From the NCBI GenBank assembly GCA_032358165.1, contig JAALGY010000004.1, positions 248,001 through 312,000 of the forward strand: 64,000 bases of DNA, read 5' to 3'. Source of the DNA: Diplosphaera chodatii. Its lineage: Eukaryota; Chlorophyta; Trebouxiophyceae; Prasiolales; Stichococcaceae. A program made the translations under genes and the position numbers. Position 1 is the first letter of the stretch, and each line of letters begins with the position of its first letter. Positions 33,677 to 45,991 of this stretch are shown here, piece after piece. Under the pieces are notes generated by a model. That model saw only the letters and a program-made list of their open reading frames with translations. It was not told the DNA's origin and made no database searches.

Positions 33677-36605
33677 TCAGAAGCCGGACCAGTTGTCTGC
33701 CAAGCGGTACACCGAATCTGATTCCGCAGGTCCACATGACCGGGGCCCGTAGCCCGCCCAGTTTAAGCCGGGCATCGTAAAGATGGCCTTGCGCCTCCTC
33801 GCCAGAAACGCTGCGATCTTGCCAAAGCCGCTGTTGACTGGCACACACTGCGCAGGGGTGCATACGATGCACATGCAGAAACCCGCCCGGCATTGCAATG
33901 TATTACAACTTGGCCTTGGCACGCACACACGCAGGCACGTGCTGTAAACACGAGCAGGCAGCTGAGCAATCTGCACCTGCACATCTGTGAGAGCAAGCGC
34001 CAATATGTCGCTGATCGCTGCCTGCAACGCAATCCAGCACAGCAAGTCACCAACTGCATCAACCCGGCCAGAGCAGCGCGACACCATGTCGCAGCTGTTC
34101 TGCCATGGTGCATGGATTCGCACACCTGCATTGCGTGCGCCTTGCGGCTGACGTTGCCACGGCAGCCGGCCTGTGTTTCGCAGCCCACATGCACCGCCGC
34201 GGCCTCTGTATCAGTGATCAGCTTTGCCCCCCAACGATCCTTGGCAGCTTGCCGCGCTGTGAGCGAGTCTGACACCAAGAACCAGGACACCTGCAAACAC
34301 AGTGCTGCTCCTGTAGTGAATTCACCTACCGTAGTGTAGGGTGGTTGGTAGGCACATCACCATACATCACACATTGTGCAAGCATGTGCTGGTGGACATG
34401 TGTAGCCCAATTGAGCCGCTTGATGTCGCTGTTGGATAGCACCTGCTGGCCTGGCTGCTTACGGCTGTCCTCGATCTGCTGCACACAGTCCCACACTGCA
34501 GCAGTGCGCTGCTCCACATCTGCCACGGACAACTTGCTCCCTGCAGTATGTTATTGCCAGCTGAGAGAACGCAACATCATACTCGTCCTGCAGACAGGGT
34601 TCGCGCAGCCAGCAAGTACGTATGAGTTATGAGTGCAGCATGAGTGCTTGTCTTGGACACACGGAGTAGGTGCAATAACCACGTTCCCTTCCATCATCTC
34701 CGTCACCTTCCATTTCGGCATCGCCAAGTCGTAGGTGGATGCCGAGCTTCAGGGCGCCAGGAGTCGTGAGCGCCCTGGCGGCTTCTGGCTGCAGCTGCTG
34801 CGCAACAGCCGGCTGCGGCCTGAAGAGGTACCTGCAAACATGGCCCAAGAGGCAACCAGCTTGCGCGCTGCTATGCTTGCCATGCATGGAGTTTAAAGAC
34901 ATACAAGGTGCTTGTTCATGCATGCTGTGGTCTCGCCATGGCCAGAGTCAATATAGCATGGCACTCGCGGGGTCGTGCACTGCAGAAAGGGGCACACATG
35001 AAGGCGCAGGTGAATGCCGTCTCGGGCGTCAGGCCCCAGGCCTGCAGCTGCTGCCTGTGGTATGGGTTCTCGAACATGTGCACCTGCAGCGTGAGACACG
35101 GCACCCTACAATGACGGATGACACCAAAATTCAGCAGGTCGCAGCAGCGCAAAACCCTTTCATGGCGCTGCTCGGAGGAAGGTATGCACTGTGTTGGTGT
35201 TGATGCCAACATCCACTGGCACTGCCGAATCGTGCAACAGTTGGGGACACGTATGTGAACCCAAGCGTGTCAAATGGAGCACTCACGGTGCGGCCGCGGT
35301 TAGAGGCAAATATGACGACTGGTGCGTTGGGGTTTGTCGCCGGCAAAAGACTCATGTTGCCTTGCACAAACATCTCGTCAGGCGCCGCCTCATCGTTCAC
35401 ATGCGGTGGCCAGAGGCCCTGCCGCACATAGGCATACCTTGCAACAAGCCAGAACTGTGCGTCAGGTCGAGTCGACAGCTACATCAGCCATGCAAAGCCG
35501 TGCAACAAGCAACGTGCCTGCTCAAGGCCCTTTGATGGTCAATACTTCATCAAACCCAAAGTATGGAGGGAGAGCTGCTGATATCACCTTTCGAGATCCA
35601 CCCCGGGCCCAAAAGGCGACGCCTGCCACGCTACGCCAGTCAGCACGTCTGGGTCTGGAGGCCGCCTCCAGTCAACGCTGTTTGGCGCCAGCGCCAGCTG
35701 CGCAAGGGTGTTTTGCAGGGATGTCTGATGTGCCTCTGCCTATGTGGGATGTTTGAACCAGGTGTTTGAACGCTTTCATAGGCAGTTGGCCACCTCGAGG
35801 CTGGGCACTTCGCCGCATGTCTGCAGCTGCAGCGCGCGCCCCGTCAGCAGCGCGTAGTAAAAGGCGCTTATGGTGCCCAGCAGCCTGTCTGCCAGACCTG
35901 CGCAGCGGCAAACACTTTTCAGCGTCACAATGTGTTTGCCACACTCAGCTGCCATGCACCTGATCAGGCCGGCCAGCGATGTCTCAGGATCATCACTCAT
36001 TAGATGTACCAACGCCTTGGCATGTGAACGGCAAGCACCTGTCGGCGTTGCGACGGACACCACGAGGCGCTCTGGCCGGCGCCCCGCGACGATGTCCGCA
36101 TGCAGCTCGGCGTACTGCCGCTGCCAGCCGCGCCCGCAGTCAGTCTCGAGCTGCCGCCACAGCCGGCGGTAGGGCGGCACCACGCTCCGGCGCCCCAGCC
36201 TCCCAGCAGCCGCCGCCGGCAGCGCGGCGGCGACCTGCACCAGCCAGTGTTGTGGCAACATGTTATGTCAGCTTCAAATCACAACAACATGTACCACATT
36301 GCTCAGCAGACTGGTCGTTATGAGGAGGCAGGCTCCTACACTTGCACACACCAACGGATATGCATGTGCGGCAGCGGTCTGGGCCAGGAGGTTGGCTGCA
36401 CCTTGCGCGCGAGGGCCGCTGTTGAGACCGCGGCTTGTGCGGCCTCTGCCTCTGGCACCCCGTGCGGCTGCTGCTGAGCCGCACGTGTGAGCGTGTTCCT
36501 GGCCGCCGCCAGCAGGGAGCTGCGACGGCAAGGCTGCCGAGGCGGCAGCACCAGCGGCGCAGCGACGCATAGGAGGACCGCTGCCAGACCGACTGCCCGC
36601 CACAT
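33677..36605 (-). CDS. Type II membrane fucosyltransferase-like glycosyltransferase
   Basis: Ten exons in phase, 469 residues: 36605-36402, 36234-36039, 35897-35794, 35697-35588, 35437-35287, 35083-34998, 34831-34707, 34540-34443, 34290-34126, 33847-33677. A signal anchor (AVGLAAVLLCVAAPLVL) is followed by a stem. GLADRLLGTISAFYYALLTGR (134-154) is the early nucleotide-sugar fold motif of this superfamily. GIHLRLGD (314-321) corresponds to the H-x-R-x-x-D motif that binds GDP-fucose in alpha-1,2, alpha-1,6 and O-fucosyltransferases. WFLVSDS (361-367) and VNSGFGKIAAFLARRRKA match the later SDS and donor-binding blocks. I infer transfer of fucose, or a related GDP-sugar, in the Golgi. The exact GT family cannot be fixed by eye. 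The start at MWRAVGL is chosen because it gives a clean signal anchor; the frame extends 40 codons upstream. Confidence 0.76.
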
Positions 36606-37394
36606 TCCGCAGCTGGCGCCGGTTTCAGGAAGCGGACCGTCCTTGCACCGTGCGGCAACGGTCTTTGGCATAGACAATTTCCTACAGATTCTGACCGTAT
36701 TGAGTGCCCATTCTGCCAGCCGCAATGAGCCTGCTTGGTGCCATCAACGGAAGTGGCCGCGCCACACAGCTGCAGACCTGCGGTAACTGTGGTCGAGCTG
36801 AGCAGCTGACCCGCTTACACCATGCTGGAGCCTTCAAGAAGGTCTGATGCCAGCCGCGTTGAGTTTGCAAGAACGCTTCCACGCAAACTGCATGAATCAA
36901 GCATGGTCGGTGCTTGGGATGTGTTGCGTGAAGATGCCTTCGGCGGACCGATATGCGGAGGGATCATAGCCGCATAGCAAACCTTCGAAAGCACACTTTA
37001 ATACACCTCTATTGCTAAATCATACATCCTTGCTTCTGAAAACGTTTGCCACTGCATACTGCATCTCTCGATCCGTCCGATGGGCACCCGTGCCGCTTTC
37101 ATCTGCGCCAAAGGGGCCGAGTGTGGTGGGGGAGCAGTTTGAGGAAACTGTCACATGAGCACGAGTCCTCATTACAAAATTCACTACTGCAGGTGGTAGA
37201 GCTACTTGCATGTACACAAGGGCTCGGTAAGCAGGGGAGCTGCTGCTGATGCACCGCTGCGCTCCATCAGATAGATTGGGCGGCCGTCACTGACAGAAGT
37301 GTCTAGGGTCGGTGGGCATCAATGTACGTGTGGTAGCTATCAGATGCGGAGCAAGGCAGAAAGCAGGGCTGTTGTGTTCGTTTACATTACACTC
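36606..37394. other. Spacer without a recognisable gene
   Basis: About 790 bases. Promoter side of the fucosyltransferase-like gene and 3' side of the next minus-strand candidate. Only short chance reading frames seen. Confidence 0.45.
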
Positions 37395-38951
37395 TCACGA
37401 TGTATATCTCTCAATATAGATGTCTCTCATCAGTGTACATCTCGCTCTCAGCTTTACATGAGCAAGCGACATGGCTGCTGTGCACCTCCAGCACGTCTCA
37501 TGCACCTGGTGCACGCATGAGTTGGAAACGGCCTGCTGCTGGTAGAGCTGGTGTGCGTCCTGAACATGGGTGTGCCCCTCACCATAATTGAAGCATGCCA
37601 GCACAATCTGTATGTACTGTGGCTGCAGTTCCACTATCCTCTCACTCATGGCCATGGATGAAGACTGTGGAGCATGCTCCGGCAGCTGGTACCAGCCGTC
37701 CATTGCATACTGCAGACGAAGGAGATACACTTTGGGGCCATGGTAAGAGCGCAGCAGGTGCGCTAAGGCTAAGCTGCTAGCCAGATGCGCGGCAAGGCCA
37801 GCACGCTACAGCTGTAGCGCGGCATGTGCGCGTGTGGGCGCGGCGAAACCAACGGCTTGAGCAGTATGACGTGCAGCATCAGTGCGGCCTGCCGGCTGTC
37901 GGTGCTGCTGTGTGGTCACTGGCACCTGCAGGAACACGCTGGCCCCGCGCACGCTGCAGGTGGCGAGGCGCGGCCAGCAGCCCGCGGCAGCTGCCGCCGC
38001 CGTGGCAACGGCCGCCGCCAGGCCTGCGGCAGCTGGGCCAGCGTCTCAGCGCTCAGCGTCAGCAGCGCCTCGGTCTCGATGCATGCTCAGCGTTGTGTGG
38101 CCAGCTTGAACCAAGGCACATAGCTCTGTTCCCAGGCCGCTGTGCTTGGTGCTCAGGCGGTGCTGACCTTGGCGGCGCTTCACCGCGCCAGGCTCCTCAG
38201 TCTGTGTCTACGGCGCCGTGACATTGCCAGCCTGCACAGCATGCTCGTCGATCCAGCGCGTCTCGTCTGCACAGCCAGCAACCAGTGCGTTTGCTTGGGA
38301 CCGACAATCAAGAGGGCTGCTCAGATGAGTCTGGGCCTTGGGTGCACACTGGACATCCCGTGCACTAGTACTGGAGGCTGCCCTGTGTCACACATGCCTC
38401 ACACACAGAGACACACAGCGCGGCTCCCACGGCATGGGGCCATGCCACCAGCTGGCCGGCCGCATGAGAAGTGGGGCCAGGGCTCTGACCTGCGTCAGTC
38501 GTCGCCGCCACCGTGGCACAATGATGCGCGTCCCGCGCTCCCCGGCCAACCCTGATGAACTGCATGCCGTGCGCGGGCCGCAGCTGCTGCAGGGCCGCCT
38601 GCGCACCCGCCCCCAAGGCTGCCTCCTGAGCCTGGGGTAGTGACGTCAGGTGGTGGAACCACCATCGCCAGTCGCTCCTGTCTTCCCACAGCGCACACTG
38701 CAGCATGCCTGCGGGGTCACGAGAATGTCATAAATGCGCGCCCTTTGGCAAGCAAGGTGCCAGCCCCGGAAACCGTGTGCATGTGTATCCTGGCATGATC
38801 GACCGGCGTGAAAAACGAGGTCTCGGGACAGTTGATGCAATAAATGGCTGCCGGGAGGTGCCATGCATGGTTGGTATGGTGCGCACCTAGAGGTGTCAGC
38901 CTGGATCAGCATCAGTGGAGCTGCTGCAGCGAGCAGCAGCACCTGGGCCAC
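37395..38951 (-). CDS. Unresolved multi-exon gene, possible secreted or membrane protein
   Basis: Several minus-strand blocks look coding but I could not join them in phase. At 38951 an ATG opens a signal-peptide-like stretch (MAQVLLLAAAAPLMLIQADTS) ending at a GT donor. Around 38500-38700 a block reads CALWEDRSDWRWWFHHLTSL and later AHGMQFIRVG. Around 38235-38275 there is DETRWIDEHAVQ. Around 37930-38030 a block ends CSVRGASVFLQ at a GT donor. The last block, roughly 37700-37395, begins YAMDGWYQLPEHAP after a TGCAG acceptor and runs to a stop. Rich Trp content and splice-like flanks argue for a real gene. The family is unknown to me, and the start and order of exons are not settled. Confidence 0.33.
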
Positions 38952-39905
38952 GGTGCGCGCGTGTGCTGCGCGGCAACCACTACTCTCTCAAGCCTGAAGT
39001 GCGCACGCTGGCTGCTGGACGGGGGTGCCACCAAGGCACAGCGCTTGGTGGTATTGGAAGCCAGTGCATCTGATACATGCTAGCACCGCAGTGCCCTGAT
39101 GCCCACCTCTGCTGGTGCCGGTCACGTTGCCAATGAGTGATGGAAAACCACATGTTGTGTGCATGCAGAGACAATTAAACATGCGCCTGCCCAAAATTGT
39201 CAGCGTTTCAACAGTTGTTCTTGGAAGCAAGCAGATAGCCAGCTCTGGCTAGGCTTGTGCGCAGGCAGCGTGCATGTTGTGCACGTGCAGGGATGGGACA
39301 AGGCAGTTGCAGGCGACGACTCCCTCACAAAGCAAGGGTATTCAATGGTGCAACAGCGACGATGGCGCTCAATGGTACTGACTGCATATGCCGAAGAGAT
39401 CAGATGACGTTCAACACCAATTGCACCCGTGCTGAACTGTTTGCCGGATAGTGACTTTGGCAAGCGGGATTACTGCTTGGGTCCCCTTGGCCCTCGCCGA
39501 AGTCACATGTGCCAACGGTGAACTGAGTGAGGAAGAGAGCAAGGGGCCTGACGGTATCACACGAGATGTCACGGATGTCGCAAGGTGTCTCCGTTGAAGT
39601 CGGCCACACAACATGAGGTCAAGCACGTGATGATGTGTGGTACCCTGTGAGTGCTATGACCTGGCTTCGCACAGACTACGGGCGCTCATCATCATCTTCA
39701 CCGTACATGCTTCGCACACCTCTGTCTCTCGCAAGGTCCAATCGACAGCATCACCATTGCTGAGGTCATTGTCTGCAAGCCCCTGCGACAACATAAGCAA
39801 CAGGCAGCATCTGTCGCGCAAAGTGGATGGAAAAGGGGACAGCGCAGCGAGGTTGATTGCTGCAGCATCGGCACAACATACACACGCTGAGGGCAGTACC
39901 CTGCG
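38952..39905. promoter_or_regulatory. Divergent intergenic region
   Basis: About 950 bases between a candidate minus-strand start and the EGF-exostosin start on the plus strand. No coding motif recognised. Promoters are expected here. Confidence 0.4.
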
Positions 39906-42900
39906 ATGCAACAAGGGTGGTGTGGAGCCCGCAGCACGCCTGTTCTGTGCGTCGCAGCATGTGCGGCGGTGGCAACATTGCTCAGCATGGGCATGCTTCT
40001 TGCTGGCTCCGCCTGGACCAGCAGCGCCACGCAGTCGATGATGTCCCTGGCAAGGCCGTCCGATACAGGCCTCCCGCGGCTTCAGCTGCTAGACTGTCCG
40101 CCCGGTTGCGAGCGCCATGGCAACTGCGACAGAGAACGCGGCACATGCATGTGAGTGTGCAACTTTGGGCGGTGGCGTGCAACCCTCGCTATGTGTACGG
40201 CTGCAATTCATTCAATCATGACGATCGATTTGCAGAGCTGTAAGCTGCAAGGCGCAGCAACAGCTTGAACCTGCAGCCCCCGCCACAGCACACTGTTGTG
40301 CCCCTGTGCAGCTGTGAGTTCGGTTGGGAGGGCGGCAGCTGCGGCCGCAGGCGGCTGCCAGCCTGCCGCAGCCACGAAGCCGAGGATGCGGTGATGAGCT
40401 GCAGCTGGGCCTGGCAACCGCGGCCGCGCAACTGCGAGTGCCTACGCCAGTGCGATGACTACCTCAGGGTGAGTGTCCCATCGCCTCATCGTAGGTCTCA
40501 ACCGCATCTCCAAACAAAGACTTCCAGGATGCGCGTGAAGCGGCACAGGCATGGCCGCGTGCCCTCAAGGTACAGCCGCGGGACCAGCAAGCATTCCACA
40601 GCACCTAGGTGAGCAACACAGTATAGGAGTGCCTCTGCGGGCTCTGAACACCAGTCCTCTGCAAACGCCGGTGCAGGAATTGGGGGGCAGCTCGGCCGCC
40701 GGGAGGATTGTCGAGCGCGCCGTCTGCTATGAGTTCCCTGACCTGCCGGCGGAGATGCAGCTGTCCACAATGCCAGCAGAGCACAACGTCAGCGCAAGGT
40801 ACTACAGAGGCTTCAGCAACACCACCAAGGTAGGTTGGCCGTCCGAAGGACGGACCGCCTACATCGGTGTTGCTTGCGCATGGTGCCAGTCGCTGCTGTG
40901 TTGTGTGTCACCTGCTGCAAGATGTACCTCTCCACCATGCGAGGGTCATGTGTGCGCTGCAGGTTGAGATTGCTCTGAACGAGTTCAGGGACGAGGTTTC
41001 CAAGCCACCCGATCAAGCAGCTCACTGGCTGCCGCCCAGCAGGTGCTTGCTGTGTCGTCACCACCCCGTGCTTGGCTGTCCGCAGTACAAGGCTCGTCTT
41101 TGCAGCAGCGGCCAGGGGCATCACAACACCCTATGCAGACCCCCACTGCGGAGCCGACCTGCCTGGCACCCACCGCGGCTTGCACAGGCTGAGAAGCAGT
41201 AGATGTGCATTGACGGTGCAGGTGTCCGAATCAGTGCTCAGGTCTGGGCCTTTGCTGGGGATGGGATACGAACTCAACAGAAGTGAACGGCGCCTGTGAC
41301 TGCAACTTTGGGCAGCAGGTGAAAGGCAACCGCGAGGTTCCACTTGTTGCACACGGACATGCTGGTGTGCATCTGCACAGCTTGTGATGCCAGATGGATG
41401 CACGGGCAGCCTGACTCTTTTGGCACACGGAGGCTACAACCAGCATTTGAGGGAGTACAAATCTGACAGCTGCATGCGCGTGCGCAGGGTGCAGACTGCT
41501 CGGAACAGTGGATGTACGGGGGAGACAACAAGGTCAACTGCTTCAACGGCTGCTCTGGCGCCGGCGTGTGCAAGTCGGGCTGGTGCCATTGTCAGCGCGG
41601 CCGCTGGGGCCTCGACTGCTCGCGTAGCAAGGTGCGGACCGCAGCAACCTGCTGCCCTGGTCCCCATTACGTCCACTAGGAGGAGTAGAGGCTTGGAGCA
41701 TGTTGTCAGGCATGCTGGCCCTGGCCACGTGGGCTGACAAATGAGCTGGAAGCACAGCATAGCCACATGCGATGTCGTGGGGTAGAATGCCCGCCACAGG
41801 AGTGCACATAAGTTCAGAGGTACGCCAGCAAGACTGAGCGAAACCCTGCACCATGGAGTCCCTGCCTCGCACCCTGCCTACGCAAGCTGCATCCCATGTG
41901 GCTCGCAGGCGTACGCACGGCACAAGAAGGTGCCGCGCCGCTCGCTGCGCATCTACGTGCAGGAGCTCCCCATGACCCTGAACCTGGCGTTCACGGTTGT
42001 GTTCCGCGACGGGCAGTTCTATTATGGTGAGTGGGGGATGACACCAGGTTAGGTGACCTCCTCAGTGGTCGCCCAGTGGGTTTGTGGGCGCAGATGTTGC
42101 TTCTTCTACTGTCTAAATGTGGTCGCTATGCAGTGAGGAAAGTGGCACACGTTGGTGCACCTAACCCTATGGTCACGGCCGCCAAAGCACAATACTGAGG
42201 CGGCATGTGCGCGCGCTCCCCGCAGACGCCATCTACCTGGCGCACAACGCCTTCCTGTCCCGGCTGCTGATGGACTGGGACGTCCGCACTGAGGACCCCT
42301 GGGAGGCGGACCTGTTCTACGTTCCCGCCCTAACGTGAGGGGCGGCCCGAGTGCGGGCCACTGCACTGCTCTATCTGCTGCTGGGGCAGGAATGGCCGTT
42401 GCCTGCCGACGGCCGCTGCCCTGCGTCATGCACCATGTGTGAACTTACCATGGGATGTTCAACGGCAATGCCCTGCAGCCTGTCCTGAGCCTGCCCGCCC
42501 CTTGCGTGGTGCAGGAACTACTGGACCGGCAACCTGGGCCTGCCCTGGGAGCATGTCAACCAAGTGGCAACCTGGCTGCAGCAGAATTCTGAAGTGTGGC
42601 GCCGCCACAGTGGCGCCGACCACCTGTTCTGGTGCGGCAACTGTCCACACAGTTGAAGACAGTGAGCACCTGGAAGTTGCACATGTGCGGCCATGGGATG
42701 TGCCCGCCACCGCTATGTCGGCTGTGGTCTCCCTCTTGCGCTGCTGCGCTTCACAGCGCATGAACCAGCTGCCAGGATGCAAGACAAGCACGGACCAGAT
42801 GTCGATGATCTGCACATAGATTGTCGCGCAGGCAAACCCTACAATCTGCATTTCTGCTGGTGCGCGCAGGTTCACCGGGGACCGGGGCGCCTGCTACTTC

Positions 42901-45129
42901 GATGCGGACGTGATCGGCGACAAGGAGGGCCCCGCCGCGCTCCTGGCCAGCTCCATCTGGCTCACGCACTTCTGCTACAGCAACGCCCGCGTGTACTCGG
43001 ACGAGCTGCACGGCGGCTGGCGCGCCTGCTTCGGTGAGTCCTGTGCGACTGGCACCTGGCTTGTGGAGCCTGCATGTCAAACGCGACTGGCCCGCGTCAG
43101 TGGCTCACCAGCAGCTCAGGGGGTATGCATGCATGCAGCGGTGTCCACCATCTTCACACATGCGGTCGTTGGTCCATTGTTCGAAAGCAGTACCACATGT
43201 TGGACACCGGGCCGCCTGTCACGAGCGCAGACCCGCAGAAGGATGTGTGCGCCGTGCCACACACCGTGATGGGGGGCGAGGCTGCGGCGTACTTCACGCC
43301 GGAGCGGCTGGCGGCCAATGGCACCCTGCCGCTGGGCAGGCGCCCCGACCTGGTCTTCTTCAACGGTGGGCTCCCACCCAGGCCCGGCGCACAGCTCCAG
43401 ATGTCCGCCGCCGAACAGTGATAGCCAGGCAACGGGCGCATCCAAGCTTGGAACCTCGCGCGAGGCGCCGCCTGCCGTCAGCTCAGTTGGTCGGGCAGGC
43501 ACATGGTGCAGCAGCTGACGGCGCCCAATGTTGAGCTTGCACAGATCGCCAAACAGCACCTGTACACTGCCCACCAGCAAGCGGCCTGGCTGCATGTGCA
43601 CAAGCCCATGCCCAGAGCCTTGTGGCTGCCATCGTGATGTGCTGCTGACCAGGTCGAGTGGTGTTTGTTGACACGATGTTCCTGCGTCAGCTACCGTGGA
43701 GGCCGTAACCCACCTGTGTCACAACAGGTGGCATCGGACCAGCCCCTGAGTACTCTGGAGGCGTGCGGCAGGAGTTCTTCAGGCTGTTTCTGAACAACAG
43801 CAGGTGAGCTGTGCACCGCACCTGCACCCTGCTTGCGAAGCTCTGTAGAACCCATGCACTGGTGCCCAACGCAGCAGCAAGTGACACATGCTGATGTCGA
43901 GGCCCGCCCCTCAGGTTTGCCATCAACCGGCCGGACACCTGGCAGGGCGACGCATATGCTAACGCCAGGCGCAACGCCACCTTCTGCTTCATTCCCACAG
44001 GGGTAAGCCCTCTGGTACTGCTGCGCCATCAATGGCAACACACACAGCCTTGCTGCTAGGGTCGGCGCAACGGCGCCGTGAACGGGCAAACATTGCACCA
44101 GCAGGTCCACAAAGCCTCGCCACTGTCGACCAGCTGTCGTGTGCAACCCCTGAACGTCTGGACCTGGCATGCGCTGCAGCACGGCTGGGGCATCCGGATC
44201 ACCCCGGCCATGATCGCGGGCTGCATCCCGCTCATCATCCAGGTGCCGCGACCGACACGCAGCCTCCCACCCCGCACGCCGGCGCTGTGTTTGCCATCGC
44301 ATGACGGCCACTGACCGTGCGCGCCCCCGGCCCAACAGGATGGCATGCGGCAGCCGTACGATGACGTGCTGCCCTACTGGCGCTTCGCCGTCCGGCTGCA
44401 CAAGGCGGACCTGCCGCGCCTGGAGGAGCTGCTGGATAGCATCGACGAGGCGCGCGTCTCGGCGCTGCAGCACGGCGTCATGAGGTGCGCCCTCCCCCAA
44501 CTTCCTGTCGCAGAAGGTCCTGCTGAACAATTGGCACAATGACCCTCATCTTCCTTTGTTATATTTCCATAGACTTTTGGCACCGTGCGGGCGTCAAACC
44601 CTGCGTCAGTGTCGAGCCACATGCATTTGCGCTGCTCTCTCACTCATGTCACCTCATCAGGGCAGCTGACTCCTGGACATCAACCATGTAACGGCGACAT
44701 GCAGTCATATTGTGCCCTCTGCATGCATTGCCGCACAGCGCATGCAGCTGTGCTGCGCCGTGCAGACCCTTCGCTCAGTCGCACCCTGGCGCACCCTGCA
44801 GGCATTTCTCAGCATTCGTGTGGCCGCTGGATGGTAGACACCCCGACCCGGGGCCCGGGCGAGCCTACGAGCACACCCTGATGTCCCTGGGTATGTCTCT
44901 GGCGCAGCCTGAGTGTTCATCCCTCCGTCAACGCCGCTGCTGTGCTGGCAGCGGCAAGCAAGCTGGCTAGCAGCAAAGCGCCTGCGCATGCCATCCAGGC
45001 GACATCTGCATCCTTGGCCACGAACCACGCGGTCACTGCACCCTGTGCTGTTCCGCTGCAGACCGTGCTGCCACCAACATGTACCTGCGCACTGGACAGC
45101 GCGACATGGCGGAGAGGCGATTGCAATAG
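39906..45129 (+). CDS. EGF-exostosin: type II membrane GT47 glycosyltransferase with EGF-like modules
   Basis: Eighteen exons, 716 residues: 39906-40150, 40312-40468, 40677-40829, 40963-41042, 41086-41187, 41222-41318, 41488-41631, 41909-42026, 42226-42334, 42515-42631, 42870-43033, 43231-43365, 43728-43803, 43915-44002, 44180-44242, 44339-44484, 44802-44890, 45062-45129. A signal anchor (VLCVAACAAVATLLSMGMLLAG) precedes three EGF-like units: CPPGCERHGNC...CEFGWEGGSC, CPNQCSGLGLC...CDCNFGQQGADC, and CSGAGVCKSGWCHCQRG...GLDC. The exostosin domain then shows LRIYVQELP, DLFYVPA, GADHLFW-TGDRGACY, KDVCAVPH, DLVFFNG, GGVRQEF, FCFIPTG-HGWGIRITPAMIAGCIPLII and PYDDVLPYWRFAVRL. GT47 enzymes build plant and algal cell-wall polysaccharides and animal heparan sulfate. 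The donor and acceptor sugars cannot be read from sequence. The exon 5/6 junction needs a 34-nt GC-AG intron or hides an indel. Confidence 0.92.
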
Positions 45130-45991
45130 CGGGACAACATTGACATGGTATGGAGAGTTTAGCTTCGTTGGTATGCACACCGAGTGTGATGCAGCTGCGG
45201 CATGTAGGGTATGGCAAGCTCTTGCCCTGCACGTTACAGGGCAGGCCCTGCGCCTCACGACCGGCTGCTGCCGGTTGTCGAAGAGGCGGGAGACGTATGG
45301 ACTGCTGCGTGCGTGCGCCCCACGTCAACAGCCAATAGTGGGCGCAACAACAGCGGTTATTGTGCAGCTTGTAGTTCGAGCGCTGCAGCCTGCTCAATTG
45401 CGCAGGGCGCATCTTGGCAAGGTGGGCAGCACAGCATTTGCTGGCCCAGTGACAGAAGACCTTCCTCCAGCACGACCCGGGAAGGTCACCAAAGCACAGA
45501 ACGCTTTCTGCTCGAGGCTTAGGCAAGTTCATGGGGTGGCTCAGATGACCTTTCGTGCACGTTGTGGAACAGTTGGCTGGTGCGTCGCAAGTGTCCTGCT
45601 GGCGTGGCGTTTGCACTCACGCAGGGGCGTTGGAAGGTTCTCGCAGGTGAGCCAGGACTACTGCAGCAACCCAGGCACGCACGCAACAGGCGGGGTGGCA
45701 ACTGGCGCACATGTGTAGCGCAGCCCCATCAGCTTGCCCGTCATGAGGTGGCGGCGCAGAGGAGCGAGGCGGTGACACAACAAAGGCGCAAGGGATGCAG
45801 ATCATGAGCAAAATCAGTGTGCCACAATGGCAGCAGCGGAGTAATGCGCAGGATTCACACTTGTGAGGCAGACCAGGGCCAGCACAATTCACCAGTCTGA
45901 ATGTGAAAACCTTGCCACCCCGAGGTTGTATACAACACCTTGATTGCGTCAACCGGACCCTTGCCAAGCAACAGTGCTGAGCGTGCTCTAT
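45130..45991. other. Convergent 3' spacer with a 12-bp palindrome
   Basis: About 860 bases between the exostosin and TIC40 stop codons. Nothing coding was recognised. A perfect palindrome GTTGTATACAAC lies at 45925-45936, just downstream of the TIC40 stop. Confidence 0.5.
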
